Assembly (NCBI GenBank): GCA_019635485.1 | Contig: JAHBZL010000017.1 | Span: 36,743 to 100,742 of the forward strand | Length of the DNA stretch: 64,000 bases | Direction: 5' to 3' | DNA from: Piscinibacter sp. | GTDB lineage: Bacteria; Pseudomonadota; Gammaproteobacteria; Burkholderiales; Burkholderiaceae_C | Shown here: positions 34,901 to 43,740 of the stretch, piece after piece | Layout: every line of letters starts with the position of its first letter | How positions within the stretch are numbered: the first letter of the stretch is position 1 | Notes under the pieces: model-generated | Databases searched by the model: none | What the model was told of the DNA's origin: nothing | The model's input: only the letters and a program-made list of their open reading frames with translations | Made by a program: the position numbers and the translations under genes

Positions 34901-35082
34901 TGCAGCACGTCGACATTCCGCACGGTGGTGTACTCGAAGTCCGGTCCGGGCGCAGGCGCCGGCACGAAGCCGTCGCAGCCGGCGAGTGCGGTCGCCGCCA
35001 GCGCCACGATCGCGTACGCGGCGCGCCAGGAGGCGCGGCGTGACGTCGAGGCGCTGCGGGTGACATGCTCGAGCGTGCTCAT
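31933..35082 (-). CDS. Very large exported lipoprotein with InlB-type bacterial repeats
   Basis: 1049 aa. Lipobox ALAGC gives lipidated Cys36. A beta-rich N-terminal half with propeller-like segments is followed (about 455-690) by three 'bacterial repeat' units, each with a G-G-R-V...P.G.dC pattern and a W-x-G/D-C turn (GGGGRVRSSPEGLDC, GGGRVAADPPGL, GNGRVTSAPAGIDC). A second propeller-like part closes the protein. Probably a cell-surface or periplasmic adhesion/binding protein (inference). GGGGAG precedes the ATG. It diverges across 376 bp from the second SARP regulator. Confidence 0.8.
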   Translation of the reverse strand: MSTLEHVTRSASTSRRASWRAAYAIVALAATALAGCDGFVPAPAPGPDFEYTTVRNVDVLHVDGLVGALSYGLVTHRPNDERTDWRVVDGDTLRERLDYGIGVPVPLAAQDGSGNLWSVHREGDRLMMCQRVAVLQGLTRCFQPELRTGSEPRALVADGEGDVVLLARTNTTPVRWQTLWMRAGLEPTEQVIDLELLPEGASPVLLHGTQGARLVWPHEGTLQVAALREGAAWRWESEAVIAPTGFDSRTWAAASEGGIRRRLWLVTCATGVPPVAWRLAAGGWQALPVPPLPDCAGIVGRLNLASSGNGDAMLLWAERPAPDAAAVWRSSRWIEQEGRWTAREDLGGLFGFDQALAADDAGRFVWLNDNQQSSLLLRRLLVSVQRPGETWQPALDLGAYAGGAAVAAGGDGHALVAWTEPTSEADSSATRLATRRLDLSDHRLPLEVAVGGGGRVRSSPEGLDCPGRCSADFTAGSAIQLVAEPAAGQRLRGWEGDCTGSAATITVTLDAPVACRAAFEPNGQQVASLTLVAQGGGRVAADPPGLVYAPGTVVLLTATPDTGRRFVGWTGDADCLDGSLTMDADRACTGVFEADPAVAQLTVQVSGNGRVTSAPAGIDCGSACSTSFAAGTSVTLVAAPDIGYGVGWTGAAGCSGSALTVSLTLASGSNACIANFTRLAPVNEWRMLGGAPADAAVVDTPAIAVDGGGVPTIAYAVDVAELRQVVVARLTGQAWLPIGGQAVPGGLNNAYAPSLALTADGQPVVAWFDSAARIQVRRWDGSTWRVLSNGLAVTPGSVTNQPHIAIHGTTLVAAWNEFQGTTARLALQRYDLATDGPWTGGYVDGVSSSRELDLRLSLDGTGMATLLYGRKTTSGELPLRAVQETAGGWSALCADLGTGTGLDGPRSILGWGLQHAPDGSAIAVEADSDYATVRAWRCDGTTWAHWGADDGRVLAVDNVQLYLEGVAVSPSGAPMLAVQVNTGYTLGTRVHAFVAGAGGFVPAGPPLEVALPGRTNAIAVAPAAAGSPAVVFGVQQGPNQGLRSYRFHP

Positions 35083-35458
35083 TGGTCTCTCCCCGGGGTT
35101 GGCAGTCCGGCGCCGTTCGCAGACCCAGCACCGGGCCGACCTGCACGCGCAGCGGCGCCCGCTGCTGATTGGACGGACGGCTGCTGGCGTGCCATGAGCC
35201 GGACCGTAGGCTGGCCGGCGTTTCGACAGCGTTTCGCGATGCCGGCGCAGGTCGGACCCGACCGATCCGGATCCTTGCTCGAGGCAGCGTCTCGGCGATT
35301 CGATGGCGCGCCTGGTGGCCCGGCCGCCCCGAGGGATTCGTCCCTCCGACCTGCCAGCTGCTCCAACTCGCCCGGCGGCGTTGCGCACAAGGGTGCTGAC
35401 CGGATGCTGGAGGGGCGTGGCGGCATCGATTCTCGCCGCGCCGCAGGGGCCTCGTGGG
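35083..35458. other. 376-bp divergent intergenic region
   Basis: Separates the InlB-repeat lipoprotein and the second SARP regulator. It contains the second copy of the 27-bp repeat (35418-35444) and must hold both promoters. I see no RNA gene or clear -35/-10 element. Confidence 0.5.
35418..35444 (+). repeat. 27-bp repeat, copy 2
   Basis: Matches 28507-28533 at 26 of 27 positions. It ends 14 bp before the start of the second SARP regulator. Confidence 0.6.
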
Positions 35459-38400
35459 ATGATGCCGCCCGACGCGATGGCCTCGGACGATCCGACCGCT
35501 CACCACGACGCGCCCGCCCCGGCCGGCGGCCGGCTGCTGCTGCTCGGCCCGCCGTGCTGGCAGGGACCGGCCGGCGAACGCCCGTTCCTGCCGGAGCGCC
35601 GCTACCAGCTGCTCGCCTGGCTCGCGCAGCACGCCGACTGGGTCGGCCGCGAGCGCCTCGCCGCGCTGCTGTGGCCCGAGCACGACAGCGAAGCCGCGCG
35701 CCGCAACCTGCGCAAGGTGCTGTTCCGCATCCGCGAAGTTCCGGACCTGCCGCCGATCGAGGAACGTGGCGTCGCGCTGCGCTGGCCGGTGGCCACCGAT
35801 CTCGCCGAGTTCGAACGCGCCGCCGCCGCCGGCGATCACGCGCGTGCGGCGGCGTTGTGGCGCGGCGACCCCTGGCAGGGGCTGGACACCGGTGCTCCCG
35901 GCCCGCTGACCGACTGGCTGGCCTTCGAACGCGGCCGGCTGCGCGGCCTGTGGCGCCAGGCGGTACTGGCACTGGCCGGCGCGGCCGATCCGGCGCCCGC
36001 CGCGGCGTGGGCACGCCGGCTGCTCGCCGCCGACGCGCTCGACGAGGAGGCGCTGCGCCTGCTGCTGCGTGCGCTGGCCGCCACGGGCCCGCAGGGCGAG
36101 GCGCGGCAGGCCTACCAGCGCTTCGCCGAAGCGCTGGCCGAAGCCGTCGGCCTCGAGCCGACGCTCGAGACCCGCGCGCTGCTCGACGCCCCCGCGGCAG
36201 CGCCGACGCCGCTGGCGCCGCCGCAGCCGTTCCCGGTGCGCGTAGACCGCTTCATCGGCCGGCGCGCCGAGCTGCACGAGCTCGCCGGCCTGCTGGCGCA
36301 GCCGGGCTGCCGCTGGGTCACCCTCGTCGGCCCGGGCGGCATCGGCAAGACCCGCCTCTTGCTGCAGGCCCTGCCCGAACTGGCCGCGCGCCATGCCGAC
36401 GGCGCCGTGTTCGCCGCCTTCGACGACCTCGGCGACGACGGCCAGGTCGGCGCGCGCCTGGCCGACGCGCTCGGCCTGAAGCTGAGCGCGCGCAGCCCGG
36501 CGCTGGTGCAGGTGGGCCGCGCGCTGGCCGGGCAACGGCGGCTGCTCGCGCTGGACAACGTCGAGCACCTGCCGCGGGGCATGCAGGCGATCGCGCAGGT
36601 GCTGCAGGACTGCCCGGACGTCTGCGTGCTCGCCACCTCGCGCACCCGCCTGCCGGTGCCCGGCGAGTGGGTGCTGCCGCTGCAGGGCCTGCCCTGGCCG
36701 GGCAGCGACGACGCGGACCGCGCCGAGGACTTCGATGCGGTGCGCCTGTTCCGCGAGCGCGCGCGCCAGCACGGGCCCGGGCTGGACCGCCCCGGCGAGC
36801 TGGCGACGATCGCGCGCATCTGCGAGGCCGTCGAGGGGCTGCCGCTGGCGCTCGAACTGGCGGCGGTGTGGACACGCCAGTTCAGCGTCGCCGAGATCGC
36901 CGACGAACTGGCGCGCGGGGCGTCCGAGATGCTTGCCGGGCCGGGACCGGCCGAGATCGACGCAGCGCCGCGGCAACGCAGCATGGCCGCCAGCTTCGAG
37001 CACTCGTGGCAGCTGCTCGTGCCGGCCGAGCGCGAGGCGCTCGCGCGGCTGGCACTGCTGCGCGGCGGCTTCACGCGCGACGCGGCGCGCCAGCTCGGCG
37101 CCGCCGCGCTGGCGCTGCTGGCCGCGCTGCAGGACAAGTCGCTGGTGCGCCGCGACGACGGCGCGGTCGAGCGCTATTCGCTGCACCCGATGGTGCAGCA
37201 GTTCGCCGCGGCGCGGCTGGAGGCCGTGCCCGTCTGGCGCGAGGCCGCCGCGGGCGCGCTCACCGACCACTTCCTGCGCCGCCTCGCCCGCATGCCGGGC
37301 GCGCAGCGCACGGCCGAACGCACCGCCTTCTGCCGTGCGCTCGCGCCGGACCTGGAGAACATCGTCGCCGCCTGGCTGGGCGCCGCGGCGGCCGCGCGTG
37401 CCGACCTGCTGGTGCCGGCGATCACGCCGCTGCGCCTGCTGCACGTGGTGCTGGCGCGCTGGGACGAGCTGGTGCCGCTGCTGGAGCGGGCGCGGGCGGC
37501 CCTCGCGACCGAACCGCGCGCGCTGGCCGAGCTCGACGTCTCGCTCAGCGCGATCGACTACTACGGCGGGCGCTACGCGGCCTCGCTGGAGGCCGGGCGC
37601 CGCGCCCTGCGCGCGCTGGCGCGCGGCGGCGACCGCGCGCTGGTGCGCAATGCGCTGGACTTCGTCGGCCAGTCGGGGTTCGCGCTCGGCCGCTTCGCCG
37701 AGGCCCGCGCCTTCTTCGAGCGCGGCCTGGCGCTCGCGCAGGCGGACGGCGACGCGCTGGCGATGAGCAACTGCCACAGCAACCTGGGCACGCTGGCGAT
37801 CCAGTTCGGCCAGTGGGACGACGCCTGCGAACGCAACGCGCAGGCGCTCGCGCTGCGGCGCAGCGTCGGCAGCGAGACCGCGCTGGTGCTGAACAACCTC
37901 GGCCTGTCGCAGGTCGGCGCCGGGCGGCTCGAGGCGGCGATCCGCACGCTGCACGAGGGGCTCACGGTCAGCGAGGCCGAGTCCAACCCGGCCGCCCGCG
38001 CGTTCCTGAACGTCAGCCTCGCGCAGGCGCTGTGGCGCACGAAGGACGTCGAGCAGGCGCACCGCCAATGCGAGGATGCCGACCGCCTGCTGCGGCGCGG
38101 CCTCGCGCCGACGCTGCGCAGCGAACTCGACCTGCTGCGCGCACGCGTGGCCAGTGCGCAGCAGCGCCACGCCGACGCGCGCGCGCTGGTGCGCGAGGTG
38201 GCGCGCGACGCACTCGCGCGGGCCCAGCGGCCGCTGCAGGCCGCCACCGCCGTGGTGTGGGGCGAGTGCCTCGCCGCGCAGGGGCAGGCCAAGGCTGCGC
38301 GCGCCTTGCTCGACGCGGCGAGCCGGCACGCCGAGCTCGAGCAGGACGAGCGCAACACCGCGCTCGCCGCGCTGGCCCGCCTGGGCGGCGCCGCGCCCCC

Positions 38401-38461
38401 GGCCGCGGCACCGGCGCAGGTGGTGGCAACGCAGCTGCAGGCCCTGGTCGACGCGGACTGA
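35459..38461 (+). CDS. SARP/BTAD-type regulator with STAND ATPase and TPR region, paralogue
   Basis: 1000 aa. Same layout as the gene at 28577-31666: winged helix (about 25-95, RYQLLAWLAQHADWVGRERL), BTAD (about 115-245), NTPase with Walker A GPGGIGKT (291-298) and RRLLALDNVEHL, then long TPR-type helical repeats (CHSNLGTLAI, NNLGLSQVGAG). Two adjacent ATGs (35459, 35462) and one at 35477 are possible. It precedes two RCC1 lipoprotein genes on the same strand, which are likely targets (inference). Confidence 0.85.
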   Translation: MMPPDAMASDDPTAHHDAPAPAGGRLLLLGPPCWQGPAGERPFLPERRYQLLAWLAQHADWVGRERLAALLWPEHDSEAARRNLRKVLFRIREVPDLPPIEERGVALRWPVATDLAEFERAAAAGDHARAAALWRGDPWQGLDTGAPGPLTDWLAFERGRLRGLWRQAVLALAGAADPAPAAAWARRLLAADALDEEALRLLLRALAATGPQGEARQAYQRFAEALAEAVGLEPTLETRALLDAPAAAPTPLAPPQPFPVRVDRFIGRRAELHELAGLLAQPGCRWVTLVGPGGIGKTRLLLQALPELAARHADGAVFAAFDDLGDDGQVGARLADALGLKLSARSPALVQVGRALAGQRRLLALDNVEHLPRGMQAIAQVLQDCPDVCVLATSRTRLPVPGEWVLPLQGLPWPGSDDADRAEDFDAVRLFRERARQHGPGLDRPGELATIARICEAVEGLPLALELAAVWTRQFSVAEIADELARGASEMLAGPGPAEIDAAPRQRSMAASFEHSWQLLVPAEREALARLALLRGGFTRDAARQLGAAALALLAALQDKSLVRRDDGAVERYSLHPMVQQFAAARLEAVPVWREAAAGALTDHFLRRLARMPGAQRTAERTAFCRALAPDLENIVAAWLGAAAAARADLLVPAITPLRLLHVVLARWDELVPLLERARAALATEPRALAELDVSLSAIDYYGGRYAASLEAGRRALRALARGGDRALVRNALDFVGQSGFALGRFAEARAFFERGLALAQADGDALAMSNCHSNLGTLAIQFGQWDDACERNAQALALRRSVGSETALVLNNLGLSQVGAGRLEAAIRTLHEGLTVSEAESNPAARAFLNVSLAQALWRTKDVEQAHRQCEDADRLLRRGLAPTLRSELDLLRARVASAQQRHADARALVREVARDALARAQRPLQAATAVVWGECLAAQGQAKAARALLDAASRHAELEQDERNTALAALARLGGAAPPAAAPAQVVATQLQALVDAD

Positions 38462-38518
38462 GCAACGGTCGCGGAACGGTCGCTTTCCTAGGCTGCGTCG
38501 CAGGCCTGGGAGAACCGC

Positions 38519-38737
38519 ATGACCGCGACCGCCGAATCACCTCGACTCTTCATCGTCCGCGTCTGGACCGATCCCGCCGGCACCGCCGTGCGCGGCAGCG
38601 TGCGCGACGTGCAGCAGGAGACCACCTCGCGCTTCGAGCAGCGCCACGAGCTGCTGCGCCTGCTGCTGCCGCCCGCCGCACCACCTTCGGAGCCAGCCGA
38701 CGCCCCCGCCCCGGCTGACGCGGGAGCACGGCCATGA
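38519..38737 (+). CDS. Small protein of unknown function
   Basis: 72 aa: a short alpha/beta N-terminal part (RLFIVRVWTDPAGTAVRGSV) with a Pro/Ala-rich tail. No signal peptide. It overlaps the following lipoprotein start by 4 bp (ATGA), so it is in the same operon. A GGGAG ribosome site precedes the ATG. Family not recognised. Confidence 0.65.
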   Translation: MTATAESPRLFIVRVWTDPAGTAVRGSVRDVQQETTSRFEQRHELLRLLLPPAAPPSEPADAPAPADAGARP

Positions 38738-40881
38738 GCCGCCTGGCCTGTTGTCTGGTGCTGGCCGCGGCCCTGTGCGGGCTGGCCGCCTGCGGCGGTG
38801 GCGGCGATGCGCCCCTGCCGATGATCGGCGCGGCCGGCGGAGTGGTCGACGGACCGGCCGGCGCCCGCGTCAGCGTGCCCGCCGGCGCGCTGTCTGCCGA
38901 TACGCCGATCGCGCTCGCCGCCTCGAGCGCCGGCGCGCCGCCGATGGACGCCGGCTTCCGCGCCGGCGGCGAGGTGTTCGCGCTGACGCCGCACGGCACG
39001 AGCTTCGCGCAGCCGGTCACCGTGCGTCTGCCGGTCGACGCCACGCGTGTGCCGGCCGGCTTCACACCGACGCTCTACAAGACCGATGCACAGGGCGCGT
39101 GGCAGGCCGTGCCCGGCGCCACCGTTGCCGGCGGTTTCGTCACCGCGCAGGTCACCTCGTTCTCGTGGTTTGCGTTCGGCGCGTTGCCGCCCACGATCAC
39201 CACGCAGCCGGCCGACGTCAGCGTGACGGCGCCGGCGACCGCCACCTTCGGCGTCACCGCGCTCGGCTCGCCGCCGTTCAGCTACCAGTGGCAGCGCAGC
39301 GACGACGGCGGCGCCACCTGGGCCGACCTGGCCGGCGCCACGCAGCGCAGCTACACGACCCCCGCCACACGCGCCGGCGGCGCATCCGCTGGCGGCGACG
39401 ACGGCGCGCGCTTGCGCGTCGTGGTCAGCAACCCGGACGGGCCGTCGACCAGCCAGGCCGCGACGCTGCACGTCAGCGTCGCCGCGGCGGCACCGACCAT
39501 CACCGGCGAGCCGGCCGACGTCGCGGTGGCGCCGGGCGCCGACGCCGCGTTCAGCGTGCAGGTCGCCGAGAACGGCGTGGCCTACCAATGGCAGCGCAGC
39601 AACGACGGCGGTGCGAGCTGGGCCGACCTGCCGGGCCAGACCAACGCCAGCCTGCTGCTGGTCGGCGTGCAGGCGGCGGACAGCGGCGCGCTGCTGCGTG
39701 TGCACGTCACGCTGAACGGCGCCGGCAGCACCAGCCGCAGCGCGACGCTGACGGTCACCGGCGGCGGCGCGGGACCCGGCGCCGGCCCCGAGATCGCCGC
39801 CGGCCGGCAGTGGAGCCTGGCGCGGCTGAACAACGGCACGCTGCTCGCGTGGGGTGAGGACGCCGCGGGCACGCTCGGCAACGGGCCGGCGGGCTCGGGC
39901 GCCACGCCGGGGCCGATCGCCGGGCCGAGCGACGTGGTCGCCGTCGCCGCCGCCTACTACCACGGCGCGGCGCTGACCCGCGGTGGCGAGGTGTGGAGCT
40001 GGGGCAGCAACGGCTTCGGCGAACTCGGCAACGACGACAACAACAACGCACCCACCCCGGTGCGCCTGATCGGCGCCAGCCCGGCAAGCCGCTACCAGGC
40101 GATCTCGCTCGGCACCAGCCACACGCTGCTGCTGCGCACCGACGGCCGGCTCGAGGCCACCGGTTTCAACGGCACCGGCGCGCTCGGTCAGCCCGACGGC
40201 GTCTACTTCGTCGACACGGCGCTCGAGCTGCCCGGCGCGGCACGCTACACGGCGATCGCCGCCGGCGCCTTCTTCTCGCTGGCGCTGCGCGACGACGGTA
40301 CGCTGTGGGGATTCGGCTCGAACGACGCGGGCCAGCTCGGCAACGGCTTCAACACCCCGCCGCCGGTGCGCGGCATGCTGCAGCAGGTGACCGCGGTGCC
40401 GAACGGCCTGCGCGCGATCGCCGCCGGGACGCGCCACGCGCTCGCGATCGACCTCGGCGGCCAGGTCTGGGCCTGGGGCGAGACCAGCAACGGCAAGCTC
40501 GGCATCGGCCCGACCGTCACCGCGTGGGCGCCGCCGCAGCGTGTGCAGCTCAGCGGCAACTTCATCGCGGTGGCTGCCGGCGAGCAGCACTCGCTCGCGC
40601 TGCGCGACGACGGCGTGGTGTTCGCCTGGGGCATCGACGAGACCGGCCAGCTCGGCCAGGGCCGCTCCCTCGGCGCCAGCGCGGTACCGCTGGCCGTGAC
40701 CGGGCTGCCCGGCCGCATGCGCAGCATCGCCGCCGGCGGCGCGCTCGGCCACTCGCTGGCCGTCGGCGAGGACGGGCGTGTCTGGGCCTGGGGCCACAAC
40801 AACTTCGGCCAGCTCGGCCAACCCACGGGCACCAGTTCCAGCAACGTGCCGGTGCTGGTGCCGGGCCTGAACCTCAACTGA
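38734..40881 (+). CDS. Exported lipoprotein: ZU5-like, Ig-like and RCC1-propeller domains
   Basis: 715 aa. Lipobox LAAC, Cys20. Residues about 28-145 resemble a ZU5-type domain (AAGGVVDGPAGARVSVPAGAL). Two Ig-like modules follow (about 150-245 and 250-345; each with SYQWQRSDDGG- or YQWQRSNDGG-type strands). The C-terminal 365 residues contain six or seven RCC1 blades, seen as WSWGSNGFGELG, WGFGSNDAGQLG, FAWGIDETGQLG and WAWGHNNFGQLG. RCC1 propellers mediate binding; a surface-adhesion role is inferred. Paralogue of the next gene; both end in PGLNLN. Confidence 0.9.
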   Translation: MSRLACCLVLAAALCGLAACGGGGDAPLPMIGAAGGVVDGPAGARVSVPAGALSADTPIALAASSAGAPPMDAGFRAGGEVFALTPHGTSFAQPVTVRLPVDATRVPAGFTPTLYKTDAQGAWQAVPGATVAGGFVTAQVTSFSWFAFGALPPTITTQPADVSVTAPATATFGVTALGSPPFSYQWQRSDDGGATWADLAGATQRSYTTPATRAGGASAGGDDGARLRVVVSNPDGPSTSQAATLHVSVAAAAPTITGEPADVAVAPGADAAFSVQVAENGVAYQWQRSNDGGASWADLPGQTNASLLLVGVQAADSGALLRVHVTLNGAGSTSRSATLTVTGGGAGPGAGPEIAAGRQWSLARLNNGTLLAWGEDAAGTLGNGPAGSGATPGPIAGPSDVVAVAAAYYHGAALTRGGEVWSWGSNGFGELGNDDNNNAPTPVRLIGASPASRYQAISLGTSHTLLLRTDGRLEATGFNGTGALGQPDGVYFVDTALELPGAARYTAIAAGAFFSLALRDDGTLWGFGSNDAGQLGNGFNTPPPVRGMLQQVTAVPNGLRAIAAGTRHALAIDLGGQVWAWGETSNGKLGIGPTVTAWAPPQRVQLSGNFIAVAAGEQHSLALRDDGVVFAWGIDETGQLGQGRSLGASAVPLAVTGLPGRMRSIAAGGALGHSLAVGEDGRVWAWGHNNFGQLGQPTGTSSSNVPVLVPGLNLN

Positions 40882-40903
40882 CCGCGGATCCGGGGAGAAG
40901 GAC

Positions 40904-43390
40904 ATGTTCGAAGCCTTGCGTTTCGCCGCGCCGCGCCGGCGCGCCCTGCCCGCGCTGTTGCTGGCCATCCTGCTCGCCGCCCTGCTCGCCGCCTGCGGCG
41001 GCGGGGGCAGCGCCGGCGGCCCGACCCCGACGCTCGTATCGGCACGCATCGGGCCGGCCGGCGGCACGCTGGCCGGGCCCGAGGACCTGCGCCTGGGCAT
41101 TCCCGCGGCCGCACTCGCCGCCGACGTGACCCTGGGCATCGAACGCTCCAGCGCCGGCGCGCCGCCGCTGCCGCCGCTGCCGGCCGGCATGGCGCCGGTG
41201 GGCGAGATGCTGGCGCTGACGCCGCACGGCACGCAGTTCAGCGCAGCGGCCACGCTGTCGTTGCCGCTGGCGGGCCAGCCGGCCGGTGCGATCCCGGTGA
41301 TCCTGAAGACCAATGCCGCGAACGACGGCTGGGAGGCGCTGGACACGCGCATCGTCGGCGACCGCGCGTTGGCGTCGATCGCGCGCTTCTCCTGGATCCG
41401 CCTGGTGATGATGTGCAACGGCGCGGGCTGCCCGCCCGAGGCCACGCCGCCACCGGTGATCACGATGCAGCCGCGCAGCGGCAGCGCCGACGAAGGTGGC
41501 TATGCGCTGCTGTCGGTGGACGCGATCGGCCTGGCGCCGCTGGGTTACCGGTGGTTCAGTGCCGGCCGCAACCTGTCGGCCGAGCGCGGCCGCGCGCTGG
41601 TCCTGAACCCCTTGACGCTGGCCGACGACGGCCTGCGGGTGTCGGTCACCGTCACCGACGCGCTCGGCCGCAGCGTCTCCAGCGACACGGCGCAGATCCA
41701 CGTGCGCGCGCTGCCGCCGCGGGTCGCCACGCAGCCGCTGGACGTCGAGGCCGTGGCCGGCAGCCCGGCAGTCTTCGCCGCCGGCACCACCTCGGGCTTG
41801 TCGCAGACGCTGCAATGGGAACGCAGCGACGACGGCGGGCAAGGCTGGACCAACGCGCCGGCGCCCTCGCAGCTGGCGCGCCTGACGCTGCCCGCGGTTC
41901 AGCAGGCCGACGACGGCGCGATGTTCCGGCTGCGTGCCACCAACAGCGCCGGCACGGTCGTGACCCGCGCAGCGCGGCTGACCGTGCGGCCGCTGCCGGC
42001 CCCGCCGCAGGTGCTGAGCTCACCCGTCGACGTGGTCACCGTGCCGGGCCGCACGGCCGAGTGGCGCGTCACGGCCAGCGGCGGCGACCTGCGCTACGCA
42101 TGGCAGCGCCGGAGCGCCGGCAGCGCGGACTGGCAGCCCGTGGCCAGCGGCGGCGATGGCCCGGTGCTGACGCTGTCCAACGTCGTACCCGCCGACGACG
42201 GCACGCGCTTGCGCGTCGTCGTCAGCAATGCCAGCGGCAGCGCCACCAGCGCAGAGGCCCTGCTGCACGTGCTGCCGTCCATCGGCCAGGGCCCGGTGCG
42301 CGTGGCCGGCGGCGCCGACCACAGCGTGGCCCTGGCCGCGGACGGTCGGGTGTTCACGTGGGGCAGCCATACGTTTGGCCAGACCGGCCAGGGCGCCGAG
42401 CGCACGCGCCGCCTGCCGGCGGCCGTGCCCGGCCTCGCCGACGTCGCGAACCTGGCGGTCGGCGACTACCACGTGCTCGCCCTGCACGGCGACGGCCACC
42501 TCTCGGCGTGGGGCAGCAACCAGTTCGGCCAGCTCGGCGTGCCGGACCGGCTCGACAGCGATTTCCCGATCGCGCTGCCGGCCGACCCGCTCAGCGGCCG
42601 CGCCGTGGGCGCCGGCCCGGGCCGCAGTGCCCTGTTCGGGGCCTTCGGCGGGACGGAGGCGTCCTGGGCCTGGGGCGCGGGTTACCTCGGCGACGGGCAG
42701 CTGCACGGCATCGGCGACCTGTTCAGCGAAGGCACGCCGCCCAGCCCGCCGATCGCGCTGCGCGGCGCGGCGCACATTCGCGCCGCCTTCGGCCAGGAGC
42801 ACACCCTGGCCGTGCAGCCGGATGGCAGCGTGCTGGCCTGGGGACCCAACTACGAAGGCGAACTGGGGCTGGGCGACCTCGGCGCGCGCACCGCGCCGAC
42901 GCCGATCCCGACGCTCGCGCGCATCGTGGCCGTCGCGGCCGGCTGGTCGAGCTCGATGGCGCTCGATGCCGACGGGCAGGTGTTCGTCTGGGGCCTGAAC
43001 GCCTCCGGCCAGCTCGGCGTGCCGGAGGCGGGCCGGCGTGCACTGGCCCCGGTGGCGCTGCCGCTGCCGGGCCCGGCCGTGGCCATCGCCGCGGGCAAGC
43101 GGCACGGGCTTGCGCTGCTGTGGGACGGACGGCTGTTCGGCTGGGGCGCCAATGTGCAGGGGAGCGTCGGCAGCGGCGGCCCGGAGATCGACGTGCTCCG
43201 CCCCACCGAGGTGACGGGCGCCTGGCGGCTGCCCGTGCAGGCGATCGGTGCCGGCGCGGCGCACAGCCTGCTGCTCGATGCGGACGGCACGGTGTGGGCC
43301 TGGGGCCGCAACGGCAACGGCCAGCTTGGAGACGGCACTTCCGAACCGCGCTTCCGGCCGGCGCCGGTGCCTGGGCTGAACCTGAACTGA
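40904..43390 (+). CDS. Exported lipoprotein, RCC1-propeller paralogue
   Basis: 828 aa. Lipobox LAAC, Cys31; ZU5-like domain (about 40-160); three Ig-like modules (about 185-455), one more than its neighbour; RCC1 blades from about 465 to the end (FTWGSHTFGQTG, SAWGSNQFGQLG, VWGLNASGQLG, WAWGRNGNGQLG). It starts 22 bp after the upstream gene with GGGGAG before the ATG. Same C-terminal PGLNLN as the paralogue, which marks a tandem duplication with domain gain or loss. Confidence 0.9.
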   Translation: MFEALRFAAPRRRALPALLLAILLAALLAACGGGGSAGGPTPTLVSARIGPAGGTLAGPEDLRLGIPAAALAADVTLGIERSSAGAPPLPPLPAGMAPVGEMLALTPHGTQFSAAATLSLPLAGQPAGAIPVILKTNAANDGWEALDTRIVGDRALASIARFSWIRLVMMCNGAGCPPEATPPPVITMQPRSGSADEGGYALLSVDAIGLAPLGYRWFSAGRNLSAERGRALVLNPLTLADDGLRVSVTVTDALGRSVSSDTAQIHVRALPPRVATQPLDVEAVAGSPAVFAAGTTSGLSQTLQWERSDDGGQGWTNAPAPSQLARLTLPAVQQADDGAMFRLRATNSAGTVVTRAARLTVRPLPAPPQVLSSPVDVVTVPGRTAEWRVTASGGDLRYAWQRRSAGSADWQPVASGGDGPVLTLSNVVPADDGTRLRVVVSNASGSATSAEALLHVLPSIGQGPVRVAGGADHSVALAADGRVFTWGSHTFGQTGQGAERTRRLPAAVPGLADVANLAVGDYHVLALHGDGHLSAWGSNQFGQLGVPDRLDSDFPIALPADPLSGRAVGAGPGRSALFGAFGGTEASWAWGAGYLGDGQLHGIGDLFSEGTPPSPPIALRGAAHIRAAFGQEHTLAVQPDGSVLAWGPNYEGELGLGDLGARTAPTPIPTLARIVAVAAGWSSSMALDADGQVFVWGLNASGQLGVPEAGRRALAPVALPLPGPAVAIAAGKRHGLALLWDGRLFGWGANVQGSVGSGGPEIDVLRPTEVTGAWRLPVQAIGAGAAHSLLLDADGTVWAWGRNGNGQLGDGTSEPRFRPAPVPGLNLN

Positions 43391-43394
43391 GCCG

Positions 43395-43410
43395 GGCCGG
43401 CGCGCCGGCC
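43395..43410. terminator. Perfect GC palindrome between convergent genes
   Basis: GGCCGGCGCGCCGGCC is a 16-bp palindrome 4 bp after the RCC1 lipoprotein stop and 5 bp before the stop of the leftward small gene; likely a bidirectional termination/3'-end structure. Confidence 0.5.
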
Positions 43411-43415
43411 GGGCC

Positions 43416-43679
43416 CTAGGTCTCGGAGATCACCAGCGCGCCCATCTTGTGTGCCAGCGCCGCGAACTTGCTGGCGATGGTTCCGGCCGGCTGGGAGGCG
43501 GCGAAGTCCTTGACGACGAAGGTCTCGGTGCCCTTGCGCGCCTCGAATCGAAAGCCATCCCCCATCGACCGGCCGGAGATGGTCATGTCCGTGGTGTCGG
43601 AGATCAGCACGAGATTGCCGATCTGGGATTCCGGCTCATAGTGCTTGCTGCCCTTGACCACGCGTACGACGTACCACAT
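43416..43679 (-). CDS. Small protein of unknown function
   Basis: 87 aa, beta-rich N-terminal half (MWYVVRVVKGSKHYEPES, LVLISDTTDMTISG) and a helical C terminus. No signal or metal motif. It lies 61 bp downstream of infA on the same strand, with an AAAGG ribosome site before its start. Family not recognised. Confidence 0.7.
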   Translation of the reverse strand: MWYVVRVVKGSKHYEPESQIGNLVLISDTTDMTISGRSMGDGFRFEARKGTETFVVKDFAASQPAGTIASKFAALAHKMGALVISET

Positions 43680-43740
43680 CAGAGAGCCTTTCAGAGGGGT
43701 TGGACTGCGCGCGACGACGGCCCGCCATGCGCGCGTCGAG

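Noticed and set aside
35065-38718. Long rightward frame of over 1200 codons overlapping the second SARP regulator
   Set aside because: Its product is low-complexity Arg/Ala/Gly; the true frame carries the winged helix, Walker A and TPR motifs.
42094-43338. Possible genes antisense to the RCC1 lipoproteins
   Set aside because: They are Ser/Arg/Ala-rich shadow frames without ribosome sites; the sense frame contains clear RCC1 blades.
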